From positions 1 through 64,000 of the IMG/VR virus record IMGVR_UViG_3300046535_002148: a stretch of 64,000 nucleotides of DNA. The stretch is one strand, 5' to 3'. This stretch comes from a virus. Every line of letters begins with the position of its first letter. Position 1 is the stretch's first letter. The notes under the pieces were generated by a model. That model saw only the letters and a list, made by a program, of their open reading frames with translations, was not told the DNA's origin and made no database searches. Below, one piece after another: positions 29,267 through 38,077 of this stretch. Both the position numbers and the translations under genes were made by a program.

Positions 29267-32200
29267 TTGGGACCTCCCATCCGAAGTTGCTTGGGCGCGG
29301 TCTCCTGGCGACGCAGGTCGTCCCAGGAGTGGCCGCGGAACTGCAGGAAGTTGTGCTGCTGCGCCTTCTTGGCGTGGGTGGTGTTGTCGTCGACCAGGGC
29401 CAGGGTCAACAGATCCATCTGCAGGCTGGCCACGGTGCCGACACCGCCGTGGCGTGACTTGAGCACCTGCATGCGGACCTTGCCGGTGGGCTGGGCGACA
29501 CCGTCGACCTGCTGGGCGTCGTCCGGCCGGAACACCGCGATGACGAAGTCCGCGGTCTCCTCCACCGCACCGGAGTCCCGCATGGAGTCCAGGTCGACGG
29601 GGCGACCCGCCTCGACGCCACGGTTGACCTGGGTGGGTGCGATGACGACCAGGCGGTGCGACTTCGCCTCCGCCTTGAGCTGCATCACCGCGTTGGTGGT
29701 CTTCTCGTAGGGCGAGCCGCCCTTCTGGCCGCGGGCGTAGTACCCGAGGTAGTCGATGAAGGCGATCTCGGGGACGGCGCCCTTTTCGATCGTGTACTCC
29801 TCGACGAGGGCCTTGAAGTCCCTCTCGCCGAGACGGTTCTCCTCGCAGATCATCAGCCGGTCGAATGCCGCAGCGATGTCCTCGTCCTTGGCTTCCGGGT
29901 ACCAGAACAGGTAGATCCGCTCGAGCCGGAGGATGATCTCCTCCTTGGTCATCTCGAGGGTGATGAAGAGGACCCGGCGGTGCAGCAGGTGCATGGCCAG
30001 GTTGCACAACACGAGCGTTTTTCCGGTGTTGTGGACGACGAAGCCGTTGGCCAGGAAGTTGTGGGGCTCGTCGGCCACCTCCAGGTCGTAGGTCTCCTCC
30101 AGGCCGAACGGTTCAATCGAGATCACGCGCTCAGTTACGACTCGTAGCTGGACGTTGCCCGTCGTGCCTTCCTCGGCGTGCAGTGCCGCGTGCTGCTCGT
30201 GCGTCAGCAACGCGAGGTTGCTGATCTCGTTGTTCTTCTCGTCGTGGTCGATGTGGTGCACCGCCCAGACGTCGGGATCGAAGAACTTGAAAGACGCCGC
30301 CTCCTCGGGACACAGGCGCAGCACCGTCAGGAAGTCCGACAGCGTGACGCCGTTGTGGTGTGCCTCGTAGACCAGGCGGTGCAGCGGGACGGAGTTGCCG
30401 CCGGCCCTGACGTTGCGGCGGTTGCGGTACGGGTGGTGGATCAGCCCGGACCGGTAGAAGTAGTGCTTGCCCTTCTTCTGTCGCCCGGCCGCACCACGGT
30501 GGCCGCGGACGTGGACCTCGTCGTCGACCTTGAGCTCGTCGAGTCGCAGCCACCCGCGCTCGGTGAGGAACGGGTGCTCGTCGGTCGCCCGGATGGTTCG
30601 GCCGGTCTCGGTGGTGACGGTGTAGGTCTGCTTGACGCCGCTGCGCCAGGCATCGACCAGGCGCCCGAGCCGGATCTTGCCCTCGACCTCGCGCTGCACG
30701 TAGGTCGGGATGGACCGGTTCCACTTCCTGCCGCCGCCCGGGGCCCCGCCGTTGAAGCGGTGGACCAGGTCAGCCAGCTTGATCGTGAACCCCTTACCGG
30801 CCCGATTGACGGCGATCTCCGCGTCGCCCTGGATGCAGCCAGTCTTTGCGGCCAGCACGAGCAGCTGGCCCGGCAGCATGCCGGGCTCGAGGACGGCGTC
30901 GATCTGCTTGTAGCCGAGCTTGATGCCGTGCGGGTTCTCGGCCTTGTACGCGCGGTAGGAGGCCAGGGACTCGGCCACGGTGTAGAGCCGGCGCCCTGAG
31001 CTGGACAGGAGCAGACGCTGGACGTCCTGCCAGGTGTGCCCGGCATGCGGATGCTCACGACGCCACCCGTCGTTGGCGTCGGCGGGGATCGGCAACAGGT
31101 ACGCCGACCAGTCGCACTTGGGCAGTTCCTCAGGCAGGGTGACGATCCGCGCCCGGCTGCCGAGCTTGTCCTTGATCCCCTGGGCGGCGCGCTTGCCGGC
31201 GTCGTCGGGGTCCAGCGCGATGTAGATGCGCTTGACGTCCTCGAAGAACGGGATCCATTCCTCGGCGAAGGTGCCGGTGCCGGGGATGGCGACCACGGCG
31301 GCGTTACGCAGGCGCAGGTCCGGGCAGGTGGCGAGGTGCTGACGCAGCACCATGGCGTCGAACTCGCCCTCGGTGATGATGGCGTCCTCGGCACCGGACA
31401 GCTCGTCGCGGCCGAAGAGGTCCGCCCCCATGCTGGGACTGGTCCAGTACTTCCCGCCCTTGAAGCCGTCCTCGGGCCAGATCCGACCGCGGATCTGCGA
31501 CACCGAGGAGCGGTGGGTGTAGGGGATGAGCAGGTGGCGGAAGAAGAACTCCTTGGTCCGCCCGTCCTTCTCCTGCATGAGGCCAGCCGTGCGCAACTGC
31601 TCGTCGGTGTACTGGCCGGGGATGCCGTTGGCCAGCGACCACCCGTTCCCGACCCAGCCGAGCTTGCGCTCGATGACGGTCTCCGGGGACAGGCCCCGCT
31701 CGTCCATGAGGTAGGTGAGCAGATCGTCGTTGTTGGCGAGCATCTGCATGCCCAGCTCGGTGGCCTCCTCGAGGATCTTGCGGCGCGAGCCGTCGTACTC
31801 GACCTTGCCGGGCCTGGGGTCGTCCCCGAAGTGCTCCTGCAGCAGGTAGGTCCCACCGCGTGAGTCGCAGACCTTGCAGTTTCCGGTGAGGATGTTGTCC
31901 TCGAGGGCGAAGGTCTCGGTGCCCGGGACGATCGCGCAGTAGACGGTCTCGGTTCGGGACGTCGGGCAAACGTCGGTGACACGCCAACGGACCTTCGTCG
32001 CGTGCCCCCCGACCTGCTCGTTGAACCGGGCACGGTGCGCATTCCGCAGGAAGAAGTCAGGCCACAGAGTGGTGCCGTGAAGCTGCACCCGCATGACCTC
32101 GTGCGCGGGCGCGATCTTGCTGGCCTTCATCAGGTAGGTCGAGATCGGGCCGGTCACGATGCCGAGCCGATTGGCGATGTCACGCACGCACTGCAGTGCG

Positions 32201-32961
32201 GCTGGGTCCGTCGAGTCGATCGCGAACGAGGTGCGGTTGACGGTGCCGTCGGTGGCGAAGTACCCCATCAGCCAGCCGAGCAGGTCGGAGTCCGACCAGG
32301 TTTCCAGGTCCGGCAGCTGCTTCCATGCTGGGTCGAGTCCGTTGACCCGGATGCCCTGCACCCCGCCAGCGGTCGGTTCGAGGTCGACAACGGTGCCATA
32401 GGACTCGAAGTGGCGCAGGAGTTCCTGCTTCTCCCCCCACAGAGCGACGTGATGTCCGGAACCGTCGCCGAAGTACACGCCTCGCGCGATGCACCGGCTC
32501 GACGCGACCCGGTGCTGCTCGGCGATGACGGCGTCGAGCTTGGCTCCCACGCGCAGGTCGCGCGTCAGCACCTCGTACCCGTCGACGATCCAGCGGTGCT
32601 GGTCCGTGGCGTACAGGATCTTCTCGCGACGGTTGCGGGTCAGCTTGATCGCCCAGAGGCGCTGACGGCCGAAGTCACGAATCTTCGCGTGAACCCATTG
32701 GCCACCCGACGTCAGGAGTTCGGCTTCCTGGTCCGCGACATCAGCGATCCGTCGAGTGCCTCCACGCGTGATGACGCCGGTGTCGCCGGCGAGGCAGTGG
32801 TAGTAGCCGTCCTCGACGGAGACGTAAAGCTTCAATTTCCTGGAGCCGGCGTCCTCGCCGCAGCCGATGAAACAAGGCATCGCAATCTCGCGACCACCGG
32901 ACACCGACTTGCCATGAAAGCCCTTGCTGGAAAGGTAAGCGACGACATCGAGATCACTCAC
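29263..32961 (-). CDS. Primase-helicase (T7 gp4-like) precursor with two inteins
   Basis: GTG at 32961 (or 32964) gives 1232 residues before splicing. The mature protein would have three parts. An N-terminal zinc finger (CFIGC ... YHCKVC) comes first. A TOPRIM domain follows (IITEGEFDAM, then YIALDPDDAG). A DnaB/RecA-type helicase with Walker A KTGTGKT, FIDYLGYY and a C-terminal KSRHGG loop completes it. The two inteins (306 and 270 residues) interrupt the zinc finger and the Walker A loop, so splicing is needed for activity. Mature length is about 656 residues, normal for the family. It makes primers and unwinds DNA at the phage fork. Confidence 0.9.
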   Translation of the reverse strand: MSDLDVVAYLSSKGFHGKSVSGGREIAMPCFIGCGEDAGSRKLKLYVSVEDGYYHCLAGDTGVITRGGTRRIADVADQEAELLTSGGQWVHAKIRDFGRQRLWAIKLTRNRREKILYATDQHRWIVDGYEVLTRDLRVGAKLDAVIAEQHRVASSRCIARGVYFGDGSGHHVALWGEKQELLRHFESYGTVVDLEPTAGGVQGIRVNGLDPAWKQLPDLETWSDSDLLGWLMGYFATDGTVNRTSFAIDSTDPAALQCVRDIANRLGIVTGPISTYLMKASKIAPAHEVMRVQLHGTTLWPDFFLRNAHRARFNEQVGGHATKVRWRVTDVCPTSRTETVYCAIVPGTETFALEDNILTGNCKVCDSRGGTYLLQEHFGDDPRPGKVEYDGSRRKILEEATELGMQMLANNDDLLTYLMDERGLSPETVIERKLGWVGNGWSLANGIPGQYTDEQLRTAGLMQEKDGRTKEFFFRHLLIPYTHRSSVSQIRGRIWPEDGFKGGKYWTSPSMGADLFGRDELSGAEDAIITEGEFDAMVLRQHLATCPDLRLRNAAVVAIPGTGTFAEEWIPFFEDVKRIYIALDPDDAGKRAAQGIKDKLGSRARIVTLPEELPKCDWSAYLLPIPADANDGWRREHPHAGHTWQDVQRLLLSSSGRRLYTVAESLASYRAYKAENPHGIKLGYKQIDAVLEPGMLPGQLLVLAAKTGCIQGDAEIAVNRAGKGFTIKLADLVHRFNGGAPGGGRKWNRSIPTYVQREVEGKIRLGRLVDAWRSGVKQTYTVTTETGRTIRATDEHPFLTERGWLRLDELKVDDEVHVRGHRGAAGRQKKGKHYFYRSGLIHHPYRNRRNVRAGGNSVPLHRLVYEAHHNGVTLSDFLTVLRLCPEEAASFKFFDPDVWAVHHIDHDEKNNEISNLALLTHEQHAALHAEEGTTGNVQLRVVTERVISIEPFGLEETYDLEVADEPHNFLANGFVVHNTGKTLVLCNLAMHLLHRRVLFITLEMTKEEIILRLERIYLFWYPEAKDEDIAAAFDRLMICEENRLGERDFKALVEEYTIEKGAVPEIAFIDYLGYYARGQKGGSPYEKTTNAVMQLKAEAKSHRLVVIAPTQVNRGVEAGRPVDLDSMRDSGAVEETADFVIAVFRPDDAQQVDGVAQPTGKVRMQVLKSRHGGVGTVASLQMDLLTLALVDDNTTHAKKAQQHNFLQFRGHSWDDLRRQETAPKQLRMGGPK
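30028..30837 (-). mobile_element. Intein 2 (HNH type) in helicase Walker A
   Basis: 270 residues from Cys1 (CIQGDAEI) to VVHN, followed by Thr+1. Removal restores KTG-TGKT, the Walker A loop. Block B is TDEHPFL. An HNH endonuclease core (VHHIDHDEKNNEISNL) lies near residues 190-210. The C-terminal splice block is NFLANGFVVHN. Confidence 0.9.
31879..32796 (-). mobile_element. Intein 1 (LAGLIDADG type) in primase zinc finger
   Basis: 306 residues from Cys1 (CLAGDTGV) to the terminal Asn (LTGN), followed by Cys+1. Removal joins YYH to CKVC, restoring a zinc finger. Blocks for LAGLIDADG homing endonuclease are visible (ARGVYFGDGSG and GWLMGYFATDGT). Penultimate residue is Gly rather than His, which is found in some active inteins. 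Confidence 0.88.
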
Positions 32962-33409
32962 CACGCCACCCCCGGACCACGGCAACCGCTTCGGCCTCAG
33001 TTGCACAGTTCTTCCGCATGACGGCCCCGTCGTTCATCCACGCCGCCTTCCAGGCGCCATTGATGCGGTCGAAGCTGACACCGCGATACTCCGACGTCGA
33101 AGCGTCTCGATGGCCGATCTGGTTCTGCATGTTCCGCTGATGCGTCACCACCAGCAGGTTCGAGCGGCGGTTGTCGAGCTTGTTGCGGTTGTCGTGGTCG
33201 ACCACACGGCGGTCGCCGGGCTGCAAGCCGCAGATGTCGCGGTGCAGATAGCCTCCAGGCGCCTCGTGACCCCGGCGACGCACCGGATTGCGCATGACGT
33301 AGCCGTTCTTGCCCACGAACCACCGATGCGTGACGAACAGCGCGACGTCCTCGTCGTCGACGAGCACGATGTGCGGCACATCCTTCCGCCACACGACGAA
33401 CTCAGGCAC
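32954..33409 (-). CDS. HNH-AP2 homing endonuclease-like protein
   Basis: GTG at 33409 is placed 4 bases after GGAGGAGG; a double ATG at 33454 is a weaker alternative. The protein has VVDHDNRNKLDNRRSNL, an HNH-type core. An AP2-like DNA-binding segment follows (EYRGVSFDRINGAWKAAW). This arrangement is typical of free-standing homing endonucleases. It overlaps the start of the intein-bearing helicase gene. Confidence 0.82.
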   Translation of the reverse strand: MPEFVVWRKDVPHIVLVDDEDVALFVTHRWFVGKNGYVMRNPVRRRGHEAPGGYLHRDICGLQPGDRRVVDHDNRNKLDNRRSNLLVVTHQRNMQNQIGHRDASTSEYRGVSFDRINGAWKAAWMNDGAVMRKNCATEAEAVAVVRGWRGE

Positions 33410-33600
33410 CGGTCCTCCTCCCGAATGATCCTCAAAGCTGGCTTCGGGCATCATTTTCTTGAGCCCTGTCAGATCAAGCGTTCTGCGGTTGAGCGCTGAA
33501 GCGCCCCCAAAATTTTTCGCTTCGTCACTTCAATGGTGCAGCAATTCCAGAGCGGAGATCAGAATCCGCACCCGGTCCGGAACCGTGGTATGACGACCCG
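33410..33600. promoter_or_regulatory. Non-coding gap upstream of the helicase operon
   Basis: About 190 bases without a convincing gene. It contains a CCCCAAAATTTTTCG motif near 33508-33523, nearly identical to one before the DUF932 gene at 17.4 kb. An AT-rich patch lies near 33450. It is the natural place for a - strand promoter, but no standard -35/-10 pair is clear. Confidence 0.35.
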
Positions 33601-34062
33601 TCAGAACGGTGGCGCTTCCTGGCTGCCGCCTTCCATGGACGGGATCACCTCGGCGACCTCCTCCCACAACTTGGCGGGGTCCTTGCGGTCGGGCACCTTG
33701 CGGATGGTGATGTCCGCGGGCATGCCGGTGAGGTCGTCGGTGTCGAGGTTCATGCCGACCGGGACCTCGCGCTGCAGGATCGCCTCGGCCCAGTTGCGGA
33801 ACTTGTTGTCCGGGTGATTGGTCAGGCGGGCCTCGCAGGTGCCCTTGACGCGACGGTAGCTGCCGTCGGCGGGGTTGCGGGTCTCATGGTCCTGGACCTC
33901 CCACCACCACTCCAGCAGCAGCTTGGTCTGCTCGATGCCGGCGTTCTTGCCGTCCTTGGGGGTCCAGCGGATCTCGCGGGGCTCGATCGACTGCAGGACT
34001 GCGCGGTAGATCTTGTCCTCGTCGAGGCTGAGGTCTGGCTGTTCTTCTACTCCGAATTGCAT
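33601..34062 (-). CDS. Possible ssDNA-binding protein (DUF669-like), 153 aa
   Basis: ATG at 34062 behind GGAAAGAAG. The central part (LLLEWWWEVQDHE, then KGTCEARLTNHPDNKFRNWA) looks like an OB-type beta barrel with aromatic residues. The C-terminus is acidic and Pro-rich, ending EAPPF, which resembles the tip of ssDNA-binding proteins. DUF669-like proteins commonly sit beside Sak4 recombinases, as here. The assignment is tentative. Confidence 0.55.
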   Translation of the reverse strand: MQFGVEEQPDLSLDEDKIYRAVLQSIEPREIRWTPKDGKNAGIEQTKLLLEWWWEVQDHETRNPADGSYRRVKGTCEARLTNHPDNKFRNWAEAILQREVPVGMNLDTDDLTGMPADITIRKVPDRKDPAKLWEEVAEVIPSMEGGSQEAPPF

Positions 34063-34088
34063 GGGGACTTCTTTCCAGCAGTGGGCGG

Positions 34089-35786
34089 TCAGGCGGACTT
34101 CTTCTGGCGCTGCAGGAAGCAGGTGCAGCAGATGTGGTTGCGGGCCTTGATGAAGGCCACGCGCAGGTAGCTCTCGACCTTCACGGGGCTCAGTGGCTCG
34201 CCACCGGTCAGCTCCACCGGGGGGACGGCCTTGATGTCGTTGCCGCACTGGCTGCAGTTGGCCGGTCGGTCACCCGGCGCGGGGGTGGACAGCTTGGGCT
34301 TCTCGGCCGGAGCCGCCGACGCGGCGGGCTCCTCGACCGCGGCATTGTTGGCTGCGACCTGCTGGGCCTTCTGCCCGATCTCCCCGGTGGTGGTGTTGAC
34401 CGGCTCGCCGGCGTCGGTGGTCGGGGACTCCCAGGAGTGCAGACCCCCGTGGTCCTTGTCCCAGACGCACAGATCGCCGCCGTCGGCCTTCATGCACTGC
34501 GGCAGGTTCGCCGCCTCGTTGAGGTCGTCCTCGGTGAAGGTTTCTGACGCTGCGTCAGTCAGCTCGTCGTCCACGTTCACTGGCGCGGACTTGGAGTCGC
34601 CGGAGGACGGCACGGCATCCTGAACAGGGCCGTCCGTCGAGCTCGGAGACTCCGTACCGGAGGTCGGCGACGCATCGTCCGGGGGCGTCTCGGTCTTCGC
34701 AGTAGCCGGGGCGTCGGTACCGGAGTCCTTCGCCTCGGTGATCTCCTGCCACTTCTTCAGTCCCCCGGCCTTGTCGATGGCCTCGATGAGCTCGGACTTC
34801 AGGGCGTTGCCCTTGGGGTTGAGCCCCATGTCGCGGGCGATGGTGACCAGTTCGACCTTGCTGCGTGAGGCCAACGGTGCCTCGGCCGGGGACTGCTGCG
34901 GCAGCGGTCCGCCCGACAGCGGGCCGACCGGGGCCGCATCGGTGACCGGCGGTGCACCGAAGGAGTCGGTGGCCGGCGGGATCTCGCCGATCTCCGCAGC
35001 GTTGGCGCCGGCCTTGTCCAGCTCGGCGATGCGCTCGTTGAGGCGGTCGAACAGGCCGAGGTAGTCGTTCTCGGAGAACGTCACCTCCATCCAGTCGGGC
35101 ATGATGCCCAGTCGATCCTTGAGGAACGGTCGTTCCGGGGTGGCCTTGAAGGTCAGGCCCCGCTTGCGGACCCGCTGACCGTCGACGGCGGCGTAGTAGC
35201 CGCCCATGAAGCAGGCGAGGTCGAGGTCGTTGAAGATGGTGTCCTTCGTCGACCCCTGCAACTGCAGGGCGAGTTCCTGGCGCTCGGAGGCCTGGTCGCC
35301 GACGCCCTCCTTGATCGTCTTCTCCTTGTAGTGGCAGTTGACGATCACGTTCATGTCGAGGTTGAGCAGTCGGGTGGTGAGCATCTGCATCTTCGACTCG
35401 AGGTATCCCCACGCCTCGTACCCGCGGAAGGACTCGGCGTTGGGGTTGCGCTGCAGCCACTCGTCCTGGACCAGTCGGGCGTAGCTGTCCAGGGTGTCGA
35501 CGCACACCGTCTGGAACTGGCGCTGGGCCCAGGGGCGCATGTTCTCGGTCTTGAGGAAGGCCAGGGCGTCGAGCATGTCCTGGCTGTTCTTGATGCGGGT
35601 GTAGGCCGCTCCGCGGTCGGCGGTGGAGGCCATGCCGCCCTCGCAGTCGAGGAACAGCGTCAACGGCCAGTAGGTGGCCATGCGGGTCTTGCCGATGCCG
35701 GGACCGCCGACGACCAACATCTTCAGCCGGGCGGTACCTCCTGGGGCGAATTGCTCCAGGCCGGTGCGTTGGATCTTCAGTCCCAT
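34089..35786 (-). CDS. Sak4-like RecA-type ATPase with long C-terminal extension
   Basis: ATG at 35786. Residues 1-260 form a RecA-like ATPase: Walker A VGGPGIGKT (26-34), FLDCEGG and VCVDTLDSYARLV (Walker B region), and a VNCHYKEKT strand. This is the Sak4/AAA_24 type that anneals or exchanges DNA strands in phages. A SAP-like helical segment (SKVELVTIARDMGL) follows at about 310. Then comes a 150-residue acidic Ser/Thr/Pro-rich linker and a C-terminal zinc ribbon (CSQCG ... CCTC). The extension roughly doubles the usual length. Confidence 0.85.
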   Translation of the reverse strand: MGLKIQRTGLEQFAPGGTARLKMLVVGGPGIGKTRMATYWPLTLFLDCEGGMASTADRGAAYTRIKNSQDMLDALAFLKTENMRPWAQRQFQTVCVDTLDSYARLVQDEWLQRNPNAESFRGYEAWGYLESKMQMLTTRLLNLDMNVIVNCHYKEKTIKEGVGDQASERQELALQLQGSTKDTIFNDLDLACFMGGYYAAVDGQRVRKRGLTFKATPERPFLKDRLGIMPDWMEVTFSENDYLGLFDRLNERIAELDKAGANAAEIGEIPPATDSFGAPPVTDAAPVGPLSGGPLPQQSPAEAPLASRSKVELVTIARDMGLNPKGNALKSELIEAIDKAGGLKKWQEITEAKDSGTDAPATAKTETPPDDASPTSGTESPSSTDGPVQDAVPSSGDSKSAPVNVDDELTDAASETFTEDDLNEAANLPQCMKADGGDLCVWDKDHGGLHSWESPTTDAGEPVNTTTGEIGQKAQQVAANNAAVEEPAASAAPAEKPKLSTPAPGDRPANCSQCGNDIKAVPPVELTGGEPLSPVKVESYLRVAFIKARNHICCTCFLQRQKKSA

Positions 35787-35833
35787 CAGCCGATCACCGG
35801 CCGCGGGTTCGATGGATTCATTCCGTCCCGTTC

Positions 35834-37771
35834 CTAAGCAGTCTTGAGTGGGTCACCGTGAAGGGCGTCAGGCAGTCCGCCCCCGCACACGGCTCGGTAG
35901 CTGCAGAAGTGGCAGTTCTCGCCAGAGATGGACAGCGGGTAGATCTCGTTCTTCACGGCTGCGGCCATCTGCTCCACGGCGAGCGTCAGTCGCCGGTAGT
36001 CGATCGGCCCACGCCAGCCGGCGTCGACGAACTTCATCTTGTGCATGTCGATCCAGGTGGCCCGACGCCCGGCGCCATGGAATCGCTCGTACAGATCGGT
36101 GCCCCGGTCCTCGCCGAAGCCGTCCTCGCCGCGCCAGCCGGTCCAGAACTCCTTCTTCGTGGAGGCGTAGCAGTTGTGCTGGACGACACCGGCACCCACG
36201 TAGGTGCTGGTGCCGGTGGTCATGTCGACGAGGTCCTGCTCGCCGACGGACTCGATGGCGACGATCCTGACTTCGGAGATCACGCGGACCGTGGTGTTGT
36301 CGAGGTCCTCGACCTTCCGGGCCAGGGCCGGTCGGATGGTGGCGGTGAAGGCCACACGCGTGGACTTGTCGCCGATGAGCTCGACGGACTTCGCACCGAC
36401 CCGACCTTCGAAGCCGAGCTGATTGAGGTGCTTGGCGATCGACTCAAGGACAGCGAAGTCCTTCTGGTAGAAGCTGATGACGTTGCTGTTCGTGCCCCTG
36501 CCGCCGTCGGTGTCGTACATTCCCGCAAGCCATCCGGCGACGTAGTCGTCACTTTCGGCCGCGCGCTCACACATGCTGCGGATCTGGTCGACGGCTGTCA
36601 CCGAGTGCGTCCGCAGCCCGGCCATGGGATTGCGCTGCCAGCCGCGACCGTCCGGTTCGCGGGTCCAGTCGAAGACCTGAACACCGAACTCGCGAAGGAA
36701 GGCGCGAAGGCGATCGAGGATGTCGGCGTCTGCGACGCCGACTCCGATGGTCCAGAAGGGAGTGTGTCCGGTGGGCCGGCTGATCGACCCGTCGCCGAGT
36801 GTGGCGCCAGCGATGTACCCGGCCATGTAGTCGGCGCTGCAGTAGTCGATCTCCCGCGGCTCCGGCATCACCTTGAAGACCTTGATGCCGGCGGTCTTGC
36901 GTCGAGGGTTGTCGAGGTTCTCGACGAGGTCCTCGACCGTCCGCCACGCCCATCCGCCCTCGCGCTGGGCCAGGAGCCGGTGTCCGGCGCCGACGGTGAA
37001 CTCGGTGCCGTCGTTGCAAGCCACCCGGAACGCAGGCTTCCGCGTGCGCCAGATGGCGTTGACGGTTGTACGACGCCAGTGACGACGACGGACGCCACCG
37101 TCAGTTTCCACGGGTTCCTCGTCGACACCCATGATCGTGTCGCCGACAGCCAGCTCACCGAACGGCTTCCAGCTGTAGTCACCCATGAGGATCGGGGTCT
37201 CGGGCGTTGCGCAGTAGCTGGTGAACTGGATGTTGTGCCGCAGGTACTCCGGCCGACGCATCGCGGACTTCCAGTCGTCGATGCACACCGCGGCCAGGCG
37301 GCGGTGGAAGCGGACGAGCAGTCGGTCGACCGTGCCGGCGATGATGTGCGGCTCGCCGAGGTCCTCGTCCCATGTGCCGTCGATCGGGACCGCGAAGCCG
37401 AACTCCAATGCGAGCATCTCGTGGTCGTCGTCGCGGATGAGCTCGGCGTACTGCTTGATCGCCTCGATGCCGCGGGCCCGGCACTCCCCGTAGGAGCGCT
37501 TGGGCAGCCACCCGTCGGCAGGGACCGGGTCGCAGATCGCCTCGATGTTGGCCGGGTGCCAGTAGTGGATGAACGAGGCGAGGGCGCGGGCCAGCGCCTC
37601 CTCGAAGGGGACGCCCTCGGCGCGCAGCCGCTCGAGGACCTGCAGTGCGTGGTGCAGGACGGAGCCGTACGCGGCCCCGCTGTTGGTGCGCCCCGGAACT
37701 CCGTTGCGGCCGAGGCCGTAGGCGTAGGCGCACCGCGCGTAGGACTGCAGGTCGGATGGATGGAACCTCAA
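35834..37771 (-). CDS. Cas4/RecB-type exonuclease precursor with an intein
   Basis: 645 residues starting at ATG 37771. The extein has the PD-(D/E)XK core: GTVDRLLV (about 146-153) and CIDDWKSA (about 163-170). Cys14 and a C-terminal CHFCSYRAVC provide four possible iron-sulfur ligands, as in Cas4 and AddB. A 347-residue intein splits the sequence after QFTSY. Mature length is about 298 residues, normal for phage Cas4-like nucleases. It probably resects DNA ends for the Sak4-like protein encoded just downstream. Confidence 0.88.
   Translation of the reverse strand: MRFHPSDLQSYARCAYAYGLGRNGVPGRTNSGAAYGSVLHHALQVLERLRAEGVPFEEALARALASFIHYWHPANIEAICDPVPADGWLPKRSYGECRARGIEAIKQYAELIRDDDHEMLALEFGFAVPIDGTWDEDLGEPHIIAGTVDRLLVRFHRRLAAVCIDDWKSAMRRPEYLRHNIQFTSYCATPETPILMGDYSWKPFGELAVGDTIMGVDEEPVETDGGVRRRHWRRTTVNAIWRTRKPAFRVACNDGTEFTVGAGHRLLAQREGGWAWRTVEDLVENLDNPRRKTAGIKVFKVMPEPREIDYCSADYMAGYIAGATLGDGSISRPTGHTPFWTIGVGVADADILDRLRAFLREFGVQVFDWTREPDGRGWQRNPMAGLRTHSVTAVDQIRSMCERAAESDDYVAGWLAGMYDTDGGRGTNSNVISFYQKDFAVLESIAKHLNQLGFEGRVGAKSVELIGDKSTRVAFTATIRPALARKVEDLDNTTVRVISEVRIVAIESVGEQDLVDMTTGTSTYVGAGVVQHNCYASTKKEFWTGWRGEDGFGEDRGTDLYERFHGAGRRATWIDMHKMKFVDAGWRGPIDYRRLTLAVEQMAAAVKNEIYPLSISGENCHFCSYRAVCGGGLPDALHGDPLKTA
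36173..37213 (-). mobile_element. Intein 3 (LAGLIDADG type) in the exonuclease
   Basis: 347 residues from Cys1 (CATPETPILMG) to VVQHN, followed by Cys+1. Block B is VGAGHRL. Two LAGLIDADG motifs are visible (MAGYIAGATLGDGS and VAGWLAGMYDTDGG). Removal restores TSY-CYAST in the exonuclease core. Confidence 0.9.
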
Positions 37772-37836
37772 CTGCTCTGCACACCGCCCCGTGACGAGCC
37801 GTCAGATGGTTCCCTCCGGGAAGGCTGGACGCAGAA

Positions 37837-37917
37837 AAGGGGCCACACGAGGCCACGCCGGAACACGCCCAGCTGGCTGCTGGGCTGCTCGTGACGTGGT
37901 GCTTCGTGTGGCCCCTT
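37837..37917. repeat. Long nested inverted repeat
   Basis: A perfect 14-bp arm pair (37837-37850 with 37904-37917) encloses further pairing segments (CCACG/CGTGG, CACG/CGTG, CCCAG/CTGGG). The result is an approximately 80-base branched stem. No T-tract flanks it in a way that clearly favours termination. Confidence 0.65.
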
Positions 37918-38052
37918 CGGCGACCGCGCCGCCTGGCGCCAGGATCCGTGACCGAGCCGCGGACCCCGTCAATCCGGGGTGAACCGGACTGGGATGACAG
38001 GAACCGTACGCCCCGGCCACGAACAGGTGTCAAGCCCGGTCGGCGAGTCCCT

Positions 38053-38077
38053 GAAACCCGTTCGCCGGTCGGGTTTC
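38053..38077. repeat. Short hairpin in the intergenic region
   Basis: Perfect 8-bp arms (38053-38060 with 38070-38077) with a 9-base loop. Confidence 0.5.

Noticed and set aside
30441-32042. 533-codon frame overlapping the primase-helicase on the same strand
   Set aside because: Ser/Arg/Pro-rich shift frame of a gene with intact motifs; no start signal.
35858-37894. 678-codon open frame on the + strand opposite the exonuclease gene
   Set aside because: Antisense of a well-supported nuclease and intein; the translation has no recognisable domain.
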